From: Pseudomonas faucium
Lineage (GTDB): Bacteria; Pseudomonadota; Gammaproteobacteria; Pseudomonadales; Pseudomonadaceae
DNA length: 64,000 nucleotides
Direction of reading: 5' to 3'
Assembly: GCF_021602585.1 (NCBI RefSeq)
Contig: NZ_BQIP01000003.1
Location: 186,001-250,000 of the forward strand
Part shown: positions 9,240 to 18,257 of the stretch, in pieces
Position numbering within the stretch: the first letter of the stretch is position 1
How the letters are laid out: the number at the start of each line of letters is the position of its first letter
Made by a program: the position numbers and the translations under genes
Notes under the pieces: generated by a model
Told to the model about the DNA's origin: nothing
Database searches by the model: none
Seen by the model: the letters and a program-made list of their open reading frames with translations, nothing else

Positions 9240-9337
9240 TCTCCTGCCACTTGTGGCTTCTTTGGAGAGACTGGTCAGGTACCCACCGTAGAAGTCCCGG
9301 GCAGCGGCCTCGCCTAGTGCGAGGCCGTTTTTGTTTT
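9240..9337 (+). ncRNA. Candidate structured small RNA ending in an intrinsic terminator
   Basis: About 95 bases that do not code but fold well. GGCTTCT (9255-9261) pairs with AGAAGTC (9290-9296), enclosing a loop with a GGAG motif. This is followed by a strong terminator hairpin and T-run. Upstream on the same strand are TTGACC (9211) and TATACC (9232), a weak promoter with a 15-base spacer. I do not recognise the family. It could instead be a terminated leader of the downstream small gene, though 270 bases and another promoter intervene. Confidence 0.4.
9305..9337 (+). terminator. Rho-independent terminator
   Basis: Perfect 9-base stem CGGCCTCGC / GCGAGGCCG with a 5-base loop, then TTTTTGTTTT. 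It faces the plus strand although no protein gene precedes it on that strand, which is the main reason for proposing a small RNA here. Confidence 0.8.
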
Positions 9338-9468
9338 CCCCGTCTGCCCTGCCTCACCATCGTGCTGAACTTTACCCCGCCTTGTTCGCTCAAAGTTTGC
9401 ACACGCCGGCAACTTGCACACCGTGATGTCAACGGGACGTAAATAACCCTGTTTGGCACTTTATCGAT

Positions 9469-9477
9469 TGCTATAAT
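9469..9477 (+). promoter_or_regulatory. Extended -10 promoter for the small conserved gene
   Basis: TTGCTATAAT gives a perfect TATAAT preceded by TGC (extended -10). No good -35 is seen at 16-18 bases. The stretch 9338-9607 otherwise shows no gene. The predicted start of transcription is around 9484, leaving a leader of about 120 bases before the GTG start at 9608. Confidence 0.5.
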
Positions 9478-9607
9478 CGATTCTGCTGGCACCGATCGAT
9501 ACACCGGCACTGCAGGCATTACCGACATCGGCCATCCAGCACACTCAGTGCATGGGCAACTAGCGCCTGCATACAACATCAGCACTATTACGCATTCAGG
9601 TATTACT

Positions 9608-9808
9608 GTGACGAAAGAAGAACTGCGCGCGGAACTCGAGCGCCAGGCTGAACGTTACAAGGAAGTTTACGGTGGCGAAGTCACCACCTACGCCGCTCAA
9701 CCCGACCCGGAACGCAAACCCTGGCGCAAACGTGCCACGGTTCAGGATCAGGTGTTCAGCCAGGAACTGGAAAAGATGGAAAAGGAACTGCGCAGCGACG
9801 AGCCCTGA
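9608..9808 (+). CDS. Small charged protein of unknown function
   Basis: A 66-residue, highly charged, probably helical soluble protein starting with GTG ([20 protein letters not shown]) and ending [12 protein letters not shown]. The frame continues 20 codons upstream to an ATG at 9548, but that extension is Thr/Ser/Ala-rich and unlike the rest, so the internal GTG is preferred. No cysteines, no signal peptide and no recognised domain. I recall similar short proteins next to pcaR in other P. putida-group genomes but cannot assign a function. It has its own apparent promoter and lies between the pca region and the phosphate transporter. Confidence 0.7.
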   Translation: MTKEELRAELERQAERYKEVYGGEVTTYAAQPDPERKPWRKRATVQDQVFSQELEKMEKELRSDEP

Positions 9809-10058
9809 TCGCTGCCAGGCCCCTTGCGGCGCGCCGATCTTTACCGATCGGCCGCCGATGAAATGGAATTACACAAATTTCATACAAGCGTTTGAACAGT
9901 GGAACGCCCTGGCCGTTTTCGTAAATTTGGCGAAATTCATCTGATTTTGTGTTTTTTAGCGGAACTTTTTCCGTTTCAGCACGTCATTTCAGGCACTGAG
10001 AGGCGCTTCACAAGCCTGCCGCTGGTCTGCAGTGGGTGCATCGATTGCCAAGGTTTTC

Positions 10059-10067
10059 TGGCATAAT
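10059..10067 (+). promoter_or_regulatory. Possible extended -10 promoter for the phosphate transporter
   Basis: TGGCATAAT resembles an extended -10 and lies 32 bases before the ATG. No convincing -35 or Pho box is visible. The 290-base gap 9809-10098 is otherwise A/T-rich and holds no gene that I can support. Confidence 0.35.
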
Positions 10068-10098
10068 CCCGCCCCCCTATGACCGCCAGACAACCTTC

Positions 10099-11571
10099 AT
10101 GATCGATTTATTCAGCGGACTGGATGCCTGGGTATTGGTGAGCCTGCTGCTCGCCTTGACCTTCGTGCTCGCCTTCGAGTTCATCAATGGCTTTCATGAC
10201 ACCGCCAACGCGGTAGCCACCGTCATCTATACCAAAGCCATGCCACCGCACCTGGCCGTATTCTTCTCCGGGGTGTTCAACTTCCTCGGCGTTCTGCTCG
10301 GCGGTGTCGGCGTGGCCTATGCCATCGTCCACCTGTTGCCGGTGGAACTGCTGATCAACGTGAACACCGGCCATGGCCTGGCCATGGTCTTCTCGTTGCT
10401 GGCCGCGGCCATCACCTGGAACCTGGGCACCTGGTACTTCGGCATCCCCGCCTCCAGCTCGCACACCCTGATCGGCTCGATCCTCGGTGTGGGCCTGGCC
10501 AACGCCATGATCAACGACATCCCCCTGGGTGATGGCGTCAACTGGCAGAAGGCGATCGACATCGCCATGTCGCTGGTGGTCTCGCCCATGGCCGGCTTCG
10601 CTGTCGCAGCCCTGTTGCTGCTCGGCCTGAAGTGGTGGCGCCCGCTGTCGAAGATGCACAAGACCCCGGAGCAACGCCGCAAGCTCGACGACAAGAAGCA
10701 CCCACCTTTCTGGAACCGCCTGGTACTGGTGATTTCGGCCATGGGCGTGAGCTTCGTGCACGGCTCCAACGATGGCCAGAAAGGCATCGGCCTGATCATG
10801 CTGGTGCTGATCGGTATCGTGCCGGCCAAGTTCGTCCTCGACCTGAACAGCACCACCTACCAGATCGAGCGCACCCGTGACGCCACCACCCACCTGAGCC
10901 AGTTCTACCAGCGCAACGCCGGCACCTTGGGCGAGTTCCTGGCACTGGGCAAGGCCCAGCCAAGCGACCTGCCGGAGCAGTTCAGCTGCAACCCGCAGCA
11001 GACCGAGCCGACCATCGCTGCGCTGCAGACCTCGCTGCAAGGTGTGACCGACTACCGCGCCCTCAGCGCCGACAAGCGCGTCGAAGTGCGCCGCTACCTG
11101 CTGTGCCTGGACGACACGGCGAAGAAGGTCGGCAAGCTGCCAGGCCTGGAAGCCCGTGAAAAGGCTGACCTGGAGAAGCTGCGCAAAGACCTCACCGCCA
11201 CCACCGAATACGCCCCGTTCTGGGTGATCGTGGCCGTCGCCCTGGCCTTGGGCCTGGGCACCATGGTTGGCTGGAAGCGTGTGGTGCTGACCGTGGGCGA
11301 GAAGATCGGCAAGCAAGGCATGACTTATGCCCAGGGCATGTCGGCGCAGATCACCGCGGCCTGTGCCATCGGCCTGGCCAACGTGTTTGCCCTGCCCGTG
11401 TCGACCACCCATGTGTTGTCGTCCGGTGTGGCCGGCACCATGGTCGCCAACAAGAGCGGCCTGCAAGGCGGCACGGTGAAAACCATCCTGCTGGCCTGGG
11501 TGCTGACCCTGCCTGCCTCCATGGGCCTGGCTGCCGGCCTGTTCTGGCTGGCGTCCAAGGCGCTGGGCTAA
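10099..11571 (+). CDS. Pit-family inorganic phosphate transporter
   Basis: Inner-membrane PiT-type phosphate (metal-phosphate):cation symporter of 490 residues. Both halves of the PiT duplication are visible. EFINGFHDTANAVAT near residue 22 and GIPASSSHTLIGSILG lie in the first half; SFVHGSNDGQKGIG and NVFALPVSTTHVLSSG lie in the second. A hydrophilic insert of about 110 residues separates the last helices, between DLNSTTYQIERTRD and EYAPFWVIVAV; it is rich in charged residues and probably faces one side of the membrane. The start MIDLFSGLDAW is chosen over an upstream in-frame start because of the promoter position. A terminator follows closely, so the gene is probably monocistronic. Confidence 0.9.
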   Translation: MIDLFSGLDAWVLVSLLLALTFVLAFEFINGFHDTANAVATVIYTKAMPPHLAVFFSGVFNFLGVLLGGVGVAYAIVHLLPVELLINVNTGHGLAMVFSLLAAAITWNLGTWYFGIPASSSHTLIGSILGVGLANAMINDIPLGDGVNWQKAIDIAMSLVVSPMAGFAVAALLLLGLKWWRPLSKMHKTPEQRRKLDDKKHPPFWNRLVLVISAMGVSFVHGSNDGQKGIGLIMLVLIGIVPAKFVLDLNSTTYQIERTRDATTHLSQFYQRNAGTLGEFLALGKAQPSDLPEQFSCNPQQTEPTIAALQTSLQGVTDYRALSADKRVEVRRYLLCLDDTAKKVGKLPGLEAREKADLEKLRKDLTATTEYAPFWVIVAVALALGLGTMVGWKRVVLTVGEKIGKQGMTYAQGMSAQITAACAIGLANVFALPVSTTHVLSSGVAGTMVANKSGLQGGTVKTILLAWVLTLPASMGLAAGLFWLASKALG

Positions 11572-11586
11572 GCAATACCGCTGCCA

Positions 11587-11616
11587 TGAAAAAGGCGCCC
11601 TCGAGGCGCCTTTTTC
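11587..11616. terminator. Bidirectional terminator after the phosphate transporter
   Basis: AAAAAGGCGCC / GGCGCCTTTTT stem with a CTCGA loop. The A-run on one side and T-run on the other let it serve both the plus-strand transporter and the convergent minus-strand ATPase. Confidence 0.85.
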
Positions 11617-11640
11617 ATTGGCTTGCCTGGCCACCTCGCC

Positions 11641-11676
11641 CCCTGTGGGAGCCGGCTTGCCGGCGATGAGGCCAGC
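11641..11676. repeat. Single REP unit
   Basis: One copy of the REP family (ccctgtgggagccggcttgc, then cggcgatgaggcc) between the convergent transporter and ATPase genes, just past the terminator. Confidence 0.8.
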
Positions 11677-11684
11677 GCAGGCAG

Positions 11685-13160
11685 CTAGCGCTTCTTGCCC
11701 CCCAACAACGACCCCATCAACCCCCGCACCAACTGGCGCCCCAACTGGTTCGCCGCCTGGCGCACCGCCGACTTGATCGCCTGCCCCGCCGCACTCTGCA
11801 AAAACTCCCCAGCCTTGTCGGCCAGGCTTTCTTCATCCGCCTTGGGCACCGGCGCCGGCTCCACCGGCTCGCCCTTGCGCTGGGTGAGCATTTCATACGC
11901 CGACTCCCGATCGATCGGCTTGTCATAGCGCCCCAGCAACGGCGACCCGGCAATCAACGCGGCCCGCTCGGCCGCGCTCAATGGCCCGATACGCGACTGC
12001 GGCGGTGCAATCAGCACCCGCTGCACCATCGCCGGGGTGCCCTTTTCCTCCAGGGTGCCGACCAGCGCCTCGCCGATGCCAAGCTCGGTGAGCACCGCCA
12101 GGCTGTCGAACGCAGGGTTGGGGCGAAAACCATCGGCCACCGCGCGCAACGACTTCTGCTCCTTGGCAGTGAACGCACGCAGGCCATGCTGGATACGCAA
12201 GCCCAGCTGGGCCAGCACGGTATCGGGCAGGTCGCTCGGCGACTGGGTGACGAAATACACCCCCACGCCCTTGGAGCGAATCAGCCGCACCACCTGCTCC
12301 AGCCGGTCCTGCAGCGCCTTGGGCGTGCCATTGAACAGCAGGTGCGCCTCGTCGAAGAACAGTGCCAGCACAGGCTTTTCGGCATCGCCGCGTTCGGGCA
12401 ACTGTTCGAACAGTTCGGCCAGCAACCACAGCAGGAAGGTGGCATAGACTTTGGGCGCGTCGTGCACCAGCCGGCTGGCATCGAGCAGGTGGATACGCCC
12501 GCGCCCATCGCCGTCGGGCCTGAGCAAGTCTTCCAGTTGCAGCGCCGGCTCGCCGAACAACGCCTCGGCGCCTTGCTGCTCCAGGGTTGCCAGGCGCCGC
12601 AAGAGGGCCTGGGTCGAGCCGCTGGTCATCAAGGCGCTGTCATCGCCGAGCAGTTGCGGGTTGTCCTTCAGGTGCGCGAGCAGCGCTTTGAGGTCTTTCA
12701 GGTCGAGCAGCAGCAGCCCTTCCCGGTCGGCCACCTTGAATGCCGCATAAAGAGCGGCCTGCTGGCTGTCGGTCAGCTCCAAGAGATTGCCGAGCAACAA
12801 CGGCCCCATTTCGCTGAGGGTGGTGCGCAGCGGATGGCCGGATTGCCCGGCGATGTCCCACAAGGTGACCGGGTAGGCACGCGGCCCATAATCGAGCCAG
12901 GGCATCCCGGCTATGCGCTCGGCCACTTTGCCCTGCGGGGCGCCGGCGGCGCCAAGGCCACACAGGTCGCCTTTGACATCCGCCGCGAACACCGCCACGC
13001 CAGCATCGCTGAACACTTCCGCCAGGTGCTGCAAGGTCACGGTCTTGCCGGTACCGGTGGCACCCGCCACCAACCCATGGCGATTGGCCAGGCGCATGGC
13101 TTGCTTGACCGGCTCGCCATCCGTGCCTGCGCCGATAACTATGGTCGAAGAATCCGACAT
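11685..13160 (-). CDS. HerA-like/DUF853 P-loop ATPase
   Basis: Cytoplasmic ATPase of 491 residues of the HerA/FtsK superclass (DUF853, E. coli YjgR type). Walker A is GATGTGKT near residue 33 and Walker B is LALFFDEAHLLF near residue 270; a late QSPSDLPDTVLAQLG segment follows. The C-terminus is basic and Gly-rich (RGLMGSLLGGKKR). The start MSDSSTIVIGAG has an AAGAGGATC site upstream; a 10-residue extension is less likely. The precise role is unknown: superfamily members are DNA translocases or helicases, but YjgR has no settled function. It stands alone, divergent from the chemoreceptor gene. Confidence 0.85.
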   Translation of the reverse strand: MSDSSTIVIGAGTDGEPVKQAMRLANRHGLVAGATGTGKTVTLQHLAEVFSDAGVAVFAADVKGDLCGLGAAGAPQGKVAERIAGMPWLDYGPRAYPVTLWDIAGQSGHPLRTTLSEMGPLLLGNLLELTDSQQAALYAAFKVADREGLLLLDLKDLKALLAHLKDNPQLLGDDSALMTSGSTQALLRRLATLEQQGAEALFGEPALQLEDLLRPDGDGRGRIHLLDASRLVHDAPKVYATFLLWLLAELFEQLPERGDAEKPVLALFFDEAHLLFNGTPKALQDRLEQVVRLIRSKGVGVYFVTQSPSDLPDTVLAQLGLRIQHGLRAFTAKEQKSLRAVADGFRPNPAFDSLAVLTELGIGEALVGTLEEKGTPAMVQRVLIAPPQSRIGPLSAAERAALIAGSPLLGRYDKPIDRESAYEMLTQRKGEPVEPAPVPKADEESLADKAGEFLQSAAGQAIKSAVRQAANQLGRQLVRGLMGSLLGGKKR

Positions 13161-13326
13161 CTTTTTGATCCTCTTCTCAAGCTTTAACACTTAGTGGCCG
13201 ATACCTCGGGGTGATATTCGCCATTGAAGACAGGAACAACCCAAAGGACTTCCCGGGATGTTGCACTGTTTTACTGCTGTATTCGTGCGAACGCCCGATA
13301 AAAACCTTAGCGGAACCGATTACGCC

Positions 13327-15201
13327 ATGAACAAAAGCCTTCGTTTCAGCCACAAGATTCTTTTGGCGGCATCACTGATCGTGATGCTCGCCTTCAGCCT
13401 GTTTACCCTCTACAACGATTACCTCCAGCGTAATGCGATCCGCGAGAATCTGGAGAATTATCTGGCTGAAATGGGCGAGTCCACTTCGACCAACATTCGC
13501 AACCTGTTCGAAGGCCGCATCAAGTTGGTGGAAAACCTGGCGCAGAACATTGCCCAGCAACCCGACCAGGCCGAAACCCTGATGGGCCAGCGCGCACTGA
13601 TCTCGAGTTTTCTGACGGTCTACCTGGGCAAGGTCGACGGTGGCTTCAGCGTGCGCCCCGACTCCAAGATGCCCGACGGCTACGACCCGCGCACCCGCCC
13701 CTGGTACAAGGACGGCATGAACGCCCAGGGCGTGACCCTCACCGAACCCTACATGGACATGACCACCAACAAGATGGTCATCGGCATCCTCAGCAAGGTT
13801 TCCTCCAGTGTTGGCGTGGTCGGCGGTGACCTGGCCCTCGACGGCCTGGTGCAGATCATCAACTCGCTGAACTTCGGCGGCATGGGCTACGCCTTCCTGG
13901 TCAACGACCAGGGCAAGGTGCTGGTTCACCCCGACCAGCAGATGGTCATGAAGTCGCTGTCGGACCTGTTCCCGCAGCACACGCCGAAACTGTCCGGCGA
14001 GCTGACCGAAGTGCAGGCCGACGGCCAGACCCGCCTGCTGACCTTCACCCCGATCAAGGGCCTGCCTTCGGCCAACTGGTACATCGGCCTGTCGGTGGAC
14101 AAGGACAAGGCCTTCGCCATGCTCAGCACCTTCCGCACCTCGGCGGTGATCGCCACCGTGGTGGCGGTGGTGATCATCATCGGCCTGCTGGGCCTGCTGA
14201 TCCGCGTGCTGATGCAACCGCTGCTGACCATGACCCGCGCCATGGAAGACATCGCCGAAGGCGAAGGCGACCTGACCAAGCGCCTGAGCATCCACAACCA
14301 CGACGAGTTCGGCGTGCTGGGCACCGCCTTCAACCGCTTCGTCGAGCGGATCCACGGCTCGATCCGCGAAGTGTCCTCGGCCACCGAGCAGGTCAACGAA
14401 GTGGCCCTGCGGGTGATCAGCGCCTCCAACTCGTCGATGACCAACTCCGACGAGCAGTCCAACCGCACCAACAGTGTCGCCGCCGCCATCAACGAACTGG
14501 GCGCCGCCGCCCAGGAGATCGCCGGCAACGCCGCCCAGGCCTCGCAACACGCCACCTCTGCACGCCTGCTGGCCGAGGAAGGGCAGCAGGTGGTCGAGCG
14601 CAACATCGCGGCGATGAACCGCTTGTCCGACCTGATCGTCACCTCTAGCGCGCACATCGAGACGCTCAACAGCAAGACCGTCAATATCGGCCAGATTCTC
14701 GAGGTGATCACCAGCATTTCCCAGCAGACCAACCTGCTGGCGCTGAACGCCGCGATCGAAGCCGCACGTGCCGGTGAAGCCGGCCGCGGTTTCGCCGTGG
14801 TGGCCGATGAAGTGCGCAACCTGGCCCACCGCACCCAGGAATCGGCGCAGCAAGTGCAGAGCATGATCGAAGAGCTGCAGGTCGGCGCCCGCGAGTCGGT
14901 CGAGACCATGGGCCAGAGCCAGCGCCACAGCCAGGACAGCGTGCAGATCGCCAACCAGGCCGGTGAACGCCTGGACAGCGTCACCGTGCGCATCGGCGAG
15001 ATCGACGGCATGAACCAGTCGGTGGCCACGGCCACCGAAGAGCAGACCGCCGTGGTCGACTCGATCAACATGGACATCAACGAAATCAACATGCTCAACC
15101 AGGAAGGCGTCGAGAACCTGCAGGCCACCCTGCGCGCGTGCTCCGACCTTGAACAGCAGGCCTCGCGCCTGAAGCAGCTGGTCGGCAGCTTCCGCATCTG
15201 A
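13327..15201 (+). CDS. Methyl-accepting chemotaxis protein with dCache ligand domain (McpG-like)
   Basis: Transmembrane chemoreceptor of 624 residues: helix 1 at about 11-30, periplasmic dCache domain about 35-275, helix 2 about 277-298, HAMP about 300-352, then a methyl-accepting cytoplasmic hairpin. The hairpin tip is [20 protein letters not shown]. The dCache domain shows the amino-acid-binding pattern [10 protein letters not shown] (120-129), PYMDMTT (141-147) and GGDLALD (166-172). In P. putida the gene in this neighbourhood is, as I recall, McpG, a receptor for gamma-aminobutyrate. Ligand identity here is inference from position and motif. The preferred start is [10 protein letters not shown]; upstream extension lacks support. 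Confidence 0.9.
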   Translation: MNKSLRFSHKILLAASLIVMLAFSLFTLYNDYLQRNAIRENLENYLAEMGESTSTNIRNLFEGRIKLVENLAQNIAQQPDQAETLMGQRALISSFLTVYLGKVDGGFSVRPDSKMPDGYDPRTRPWYKDGMNAQGVTLTEPYMDMTTNKMVIGILSKVSSSVGVVGGDLALDGLVQIINSLNFGGMGYAFLVNDQGKVLVHPDQQMVMKSLSDLFPQHTPKLSGELTEVQADGQTRLLTFTPIKGLPSANWYIGLSVDKDKAFAMLSTFRTSAVIATVVAVVIIIGLLGLLIRVLMQPLLTMTRAMEDIAEGEGDLTKRLSIHNHDEFGVLGTAFNRFVERIHGSIREVSSATEQVNEVALRVISASNSSMTNSDEQSNRTNSVAAAINELGAAAQEIAGNAAQASQHATSARLLAEEGQQVVERNIAAMNRLSDLIVTSSAHIETLNSKTVNIGQILEVITSISQQTNLLALNAAIEAARAGEAGRGFAVVADEVRNLAHRTQESAQQVQSMIEELQVGARESVETMGQSQRHSQDSVQIANQAGERLDSVTVRIGEIDGMNQSVATATEEQTAVVDSINMDINEINMLNQEGVENLQATLRACSDLEQQASRLKQLVGSFRI

Positions 15202-15208
15202 CCCGCGC

Positions 15209-15266
15209 TCATCACCGCCAAGCCGGCTCCCCACCCAGCCCTGTGGGAGCCGGCTTGCCGGCGATG
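15209..15266. repeat. REP pair after the chemoreceptor gene
   Basis: Inverted REP units (ccaagccggctcccc and gtgggagccggcttgccggc) right after the chemoreceptor stop. The left copy is slightly degenerate (caccgcc for cgccgg). It separates the chemoreceptor from the glycosyltransferase operon. Confidence 0.8.
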
Positions 15267-15389
15267 GCTGCCCCCTCCCCCCAACTCAACCCGATCGAAC
15301 AAACTATCCTTCAGGAAGGTCAACCTTTAGGCGCGTCATCGTCGGCTTTATTACCGCCGCATGACAGACCCGAAGACGATCCCGGAGGG

Positions 15390-16511
15390 ATGCTGATCGT
15401 GCACATCGCTGACATCACCATGTTCTATGCCCCCGCCAGCGGCGGCGTACGGACTTATCTTGATGCCAAACACCATCGCCTCGACGCCCTCCAGGGCGTG
15501 CGCCACAGCCTGCTGATCCCAGGCCCCAGTGCCCGCCACACCAATGGCGTGTACGAGGTACCGGCCCCGCCCCTGCCGTTTGGCAACGGCTACCGCTTTC
15601 CGGTGCGCCTGGGCCCCTGGTGCACGGTGCTGCGCCGCCTCAAGCCCGACCTGATCGAAGTCGGCGACCCCTACCTGACCGCCTGGGCCGCACTCGAAGC
15701 GCGCCGCCAGCTGGACGTGCCGGTGATCGGCTTCTACCACTCCGACTTGCCGCTGCTGGTCAGCAACCGCATGGGCAACTGGTTCACGCCCAATGTCGAA
15801 GCCTATGTCAGCAAGCTCTACGGCAATTTCGACCGGGTACTGGCGCCAAGCCAGGTGATGGCCGACAAGCTGCGCCGCCTGGGCGTGCGCGACGTGCATG
15901 TGCAGCGCCTGGGCGTGGACCTGGCCACCTTCAACCCGGCACGCCGCGACCCGCAGCTGCGCGCCCAGCTGGGCATCCCCGATACCAGCCGGCTGCTGGT
16001 GTTCGCCGGCCGTGGCTCGCGGGAAAAGAACCTGCCGGTGCTGCTCGACTGCATGCAGCACCTGGGGCGCCCCTACCACTTGCTGCTGGTGGGCTCGAAC
16101 ATGCCGGCCAGCGTGCCTGGCAACGTCAGTGTGATCGACCACTTCTGCCCGCTCGAGGAGGTCGCCCGGCTGGTGGCCAGCGCCGACCTGCTGGTGCATG
16201 CCGGCGACCAGGAAACCTTCGGCCTGGTGATCCTCGAGGCGATGGCCAGCGCCACGCCGGTGGTGGCGGTACGCGCCGGCGCCTTCAGCGAAATCGTCAA
16301 CGAACAGTGCGGGCGCCTGTGCAACGCCAACGATGGCCGGGCCATGGCCACGGCGGTGCGCGAAGCGTTCGAAGAGGGGGTGCGCAAGCTCGGTGCCCAG
16401 GCTCGCCAGCATGTCGAGCAGCATTACTCGTGGGACAACGTGGTCAGCGGCCTGCTCCAGCATTACCAGGCCGTGCTCGGCCACCAGCCGCAGGTGCGCG
16501 CCCATGGCTGA
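15390..16511 (+). CDS. GT4-family glycosyltransferase
   Basis: GT-B fold glycosyltransferase of 373 residues. The N-terminal ASGGVRTYLDAKHH loop is typical of SqdX/PimB-like family 4 enzymes. The C-terminal domain has FAGRGSREKNLPVLLD (residue about 209) and the donor-binding EX7E motif ETFGLVILEAMASATPV. The substrate is unknown; relatives glycosylate lipids or polyprenols at the membrane. The GGAGG site directly abuts the ATG at 15390, so a GTG at 15399 (VHIADITMF) with a 10-base spacing is a real alternative start. First gene of a three-gene operon; its stop overlaps the next ATG by 8 bases. Confidence 0.85.
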   Translation: MLIVHIADITMFYAPASGGVRTYLDAKHHRLDALQGVRHSLLIPGPSARHTNGVYEVPAPPLPFGNGYRFPVRLGPWCTVLRRLKPDLIEVGDPYLTAWAALEARRQLDVPVIGFYHSDLPLLVSNRMGNWFTPNVEAYVSKLYGNFDRVLAPSQVMADKLRRLGVRDVHVQRLGVDLATFNPARRDPQLRAQLGIPDTSRLLVFAGRGSREKNLPVLLDCMQHLGRPYHLLLVGSNMPASVPGNVSVIDHFCPLEEVARLVASADLLVHAGDQETFGLVILEAMASATPVVAVRAGAFSEIVNEQCGRLCNANDGRAMATAVREAFEEGVRKLGAQARQHVEQHYSWDNVVSGLLQHYQAVLGHQPQVRAHG

Positions 16512-17268
16512 GGCCGAAGGTTCGTCGCGCAGCCTGATGCTGGTGCTGCACGACATCGCCCCGGAAACCTGGCCGGACTACCAGCCATTCGTGCAGGCGG
16601 TCGACGAAATGGGCAACGTGCCGATGACCTGGCTGGTGGTGCCGGATTTTCACCACCGCAACCCTCTGGCACGCTCACCGACCTTCTGCCGGCTGCTCGA
16701 AAAGCGCCTGGCGCGCGGCGACGAGCTGGCCCTGCATGGCTTCTACCACGCCGACGACGGCCCCACGCCGCGCAGCCTCGGCGAGTACTTCATGCGCCGC
16801 CTCTACACCCACGAAGGCGAGTTCTATGCGCTGGACCAGGCCCAGGCGCTGCAGCGCCTGGAACAGGGCCTGGCGTTGTTCGCCCGGCAGGGCTGGCCGG
16901 TGGCAGGCTTCGTCGCCCCGGCCTGGCTGATGAGCCAGGGCACGCGCCAGGCCTTGTGCCAATTGCCGCTGCGCTACACCAGCACACCGCAGCATTTGTA
17001 TCGCCTGCCCGACTTCACCGCCTTCGATGCCCCCGGGCTGGTCTGGAGCGCCCGCAGCGCCTGGCGCCGGGGCCTGTCACGGGTGGTCTGCAATTGGCAG
17101 CAGCAACGCTGGCGCGAAGCGGATACCTTGCGCCTCGGGCTGCACCCGGTGGACATGCGCCACCGCTCGTCGCGCAACTACTGGCTGACGACGCTCGAAA
17201 CCTTGTTGCTGCAAGGCCGTGAACCCTTGACCAAATCGGCCTGGCTGGAGCGCCAGGTGCTCGCATGA
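16504..17268 (+). CDS. DUF2334 polysaccharide deacetylase-like protein
   Basis: Protein of 254 residues resembling the NodB/polysaccharide deacetylase fold (DUF2334). SLMLVLHDIAPETWPDY near residue 10 gives a His-Asp pair, and ELALHGFYHADD near residue 76 gives the metal-binding HxxxH pattern. A late GLHPVDMRH supplies a further His. No signal peptide, so it probably acts at the cytoplasmic side. Its ATG overlaps the glycosyltransferase stop and its stop overlaps the flippase-like ATG (ATGA), indicating tight co-expression. It probably deacetylates the sugar added by the neighbouring enzyme, but this is inference and no substrate is known. Confidence 0.8.
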   Translation: MAEAEGSSRSLMLVLHDIAPETWPDYQPFVQAVDEMGNVPMTWLVVPDFHHRNPLARSPTFCRLLEKRLARGDELALHGFYHADDGPTPRSLGEYFMRRLYTHEGEFYALDQAQALQRLEQGLALFARQGWPVAGFVAPAWLMSQGTRQALCQLPLRYTSTPQHLYRLPDFTAFDAPGLVWSARSAWRRGLSRVVCNWQQQRWREADTLRLGLHPVDMRHRSSRNYWLTTLETLLLQGREPLTKSAWLERQVLA

Positions 17269-18257
17269 ATCGCCTGGCCTGGCTGGGCCTGGCCCTGCTC
17301 TGCGCCCTGCTGGTGCCGGCCTTGCTCGGCGGCAGCGAGCTGCTGCCAAGGCTGCAGGCCTTTGACCCCGGCCTGATGCTCACCCTGCTCGGGATGATCC
17401 TGCTGTGCTGGGTGATCAACGCCTTGCGCCTGCGCCTGCTGCTCGGCCAGCACGGGGCCAAACTTGGCCACGTGCGCAGCCTTGGCGTGGTGATGGCTAC
17501 CGAATTCGCCATCTGCACCACGCCCGGTGGCAGCGGTGGGCCGTTGACGCTGATGGCCTTGCTCGCCCGCGACCGGATTGGCCCGGCCCGCAGTGGCGCG
17601 GTGTTCGCCATGGACCAGCTGAACGACTTGCTGTTCTTCTTCTGCGCGATGCTGGCCATCGCCGGCTATGCCCTGTTCCACAGCCTGGGGCGCAGCCAGG
17701 AGAGCCTGTTGCTGGGCAGCGCCTTGCTGCTGAGCTGCGCACTGGCGGTGGTAGTGGCGTTGCTGCGCTATCGGCGCCAGCTGATGCGTTTCAATGGCCG
17801 GCTGCTGCAGCGCCTGGGCATGGCCCCACGGCGCAAGCGGCGCTGGGCGCGCAAGTTCTTGCACTTCGTCGCCGCCCTGGCCCAGACCTGGCGGCTGCCC
17901 AAGCGCACCTTGGCGCTGGTGTTCACCCTCACCTGTGCGCACTGGAGCCTGCGCTACAGCGTGCTGTACCTGGTGTTGAGGGGGTTGGGCGTGGAGCTGT
18001 CGTGGGTGCCGAGCTTCCTGGTGCAGATGCTGTCGCTCAGCGCCGGGCAGTTCAGCCTGATGCCGGGCGGTGCCGGGGCTGCCGAACTGACGTCGGCGAG
18101 CCTGCTGGCGCCGATGGTCGGCAGCTCGACAGCCGCAGCGGCGATCCTGATCTGGCGGGCGGTTACTTACTATTTTTATCTGCTGGCGGGCGGGCCGGTG
18201 TTCGTCTACCTGCTGGCGCGTCCGCTGCTGGAGCGCTGGCGGGGTCAGGCGGGTTGA
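17265..18257 (+). CDS. Flippase-like membrane protein (LPG synthase TM/YbhN family)
   Basis: Integral membrane protein of 330 residues with roughly 8 hydrophobic segments. It belongs to the lysylphosphatidylglycerol-synthetase TM region/AglD family (UPF0104). Seen are the NALRLRLLLGQHG segment after helix 2, the TTPGGSGGPLTLMAL loop and the SLSAGQFSLMPGGAGAAELT motif near residue 260, all typical of the family. It lacks the soluble aminoacyl-transferase domain of MprF. In this operon it may translocate or act on a glycosylated lipid made by the upstream genes. Translationally coupled by a 4-base overlap. Function is inferred from family only. Confidence 0.8.
   Translation: MNRLAWLGLALLCALLVPALLGGSELLPRLQAFDPGLMLTLLGMILLCWVINALRLRLLLGQHGAKLGHVRSLGVVMATEFAICTTPGGSGGPLTLMALLARDRIGPARSGAVFAMDQLNDLLFFFCAMLAIAGYALFHSLGRSQESLLLGSALLLSCALAVVVALLRYRRQLMRFNGRLLQRLGMAPRRKRRWARKFLHFVAALAQTWRLPKRTLALVFTLTCAHWSLRYSVLYLVLRGLGVELSWVPSFLVQMLSLSAGQFSLMPGGAGAAELTSASLLAPMVGSSTAAAAILIWRAVTYYFYLLAGGPVFVYLLARPLLERWRGQAG

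Noticed and set aside
9255-9337. Glycine riboswitch suggested by a GGAGAGA motif before a hairpin
   Set aside because: The conserved CCGAAGG-type downstream element is missing and no glycine-metabolism gene follows; kept only as an unassigned structured RNA.
9453-9474. Sigma-54 promoter (TGGCAC then TTGC)
   Set aside because: The spacing between the two elements is 8 bases instead of 5, so the helical register is wrong; the TATAAT nearby is the better call.
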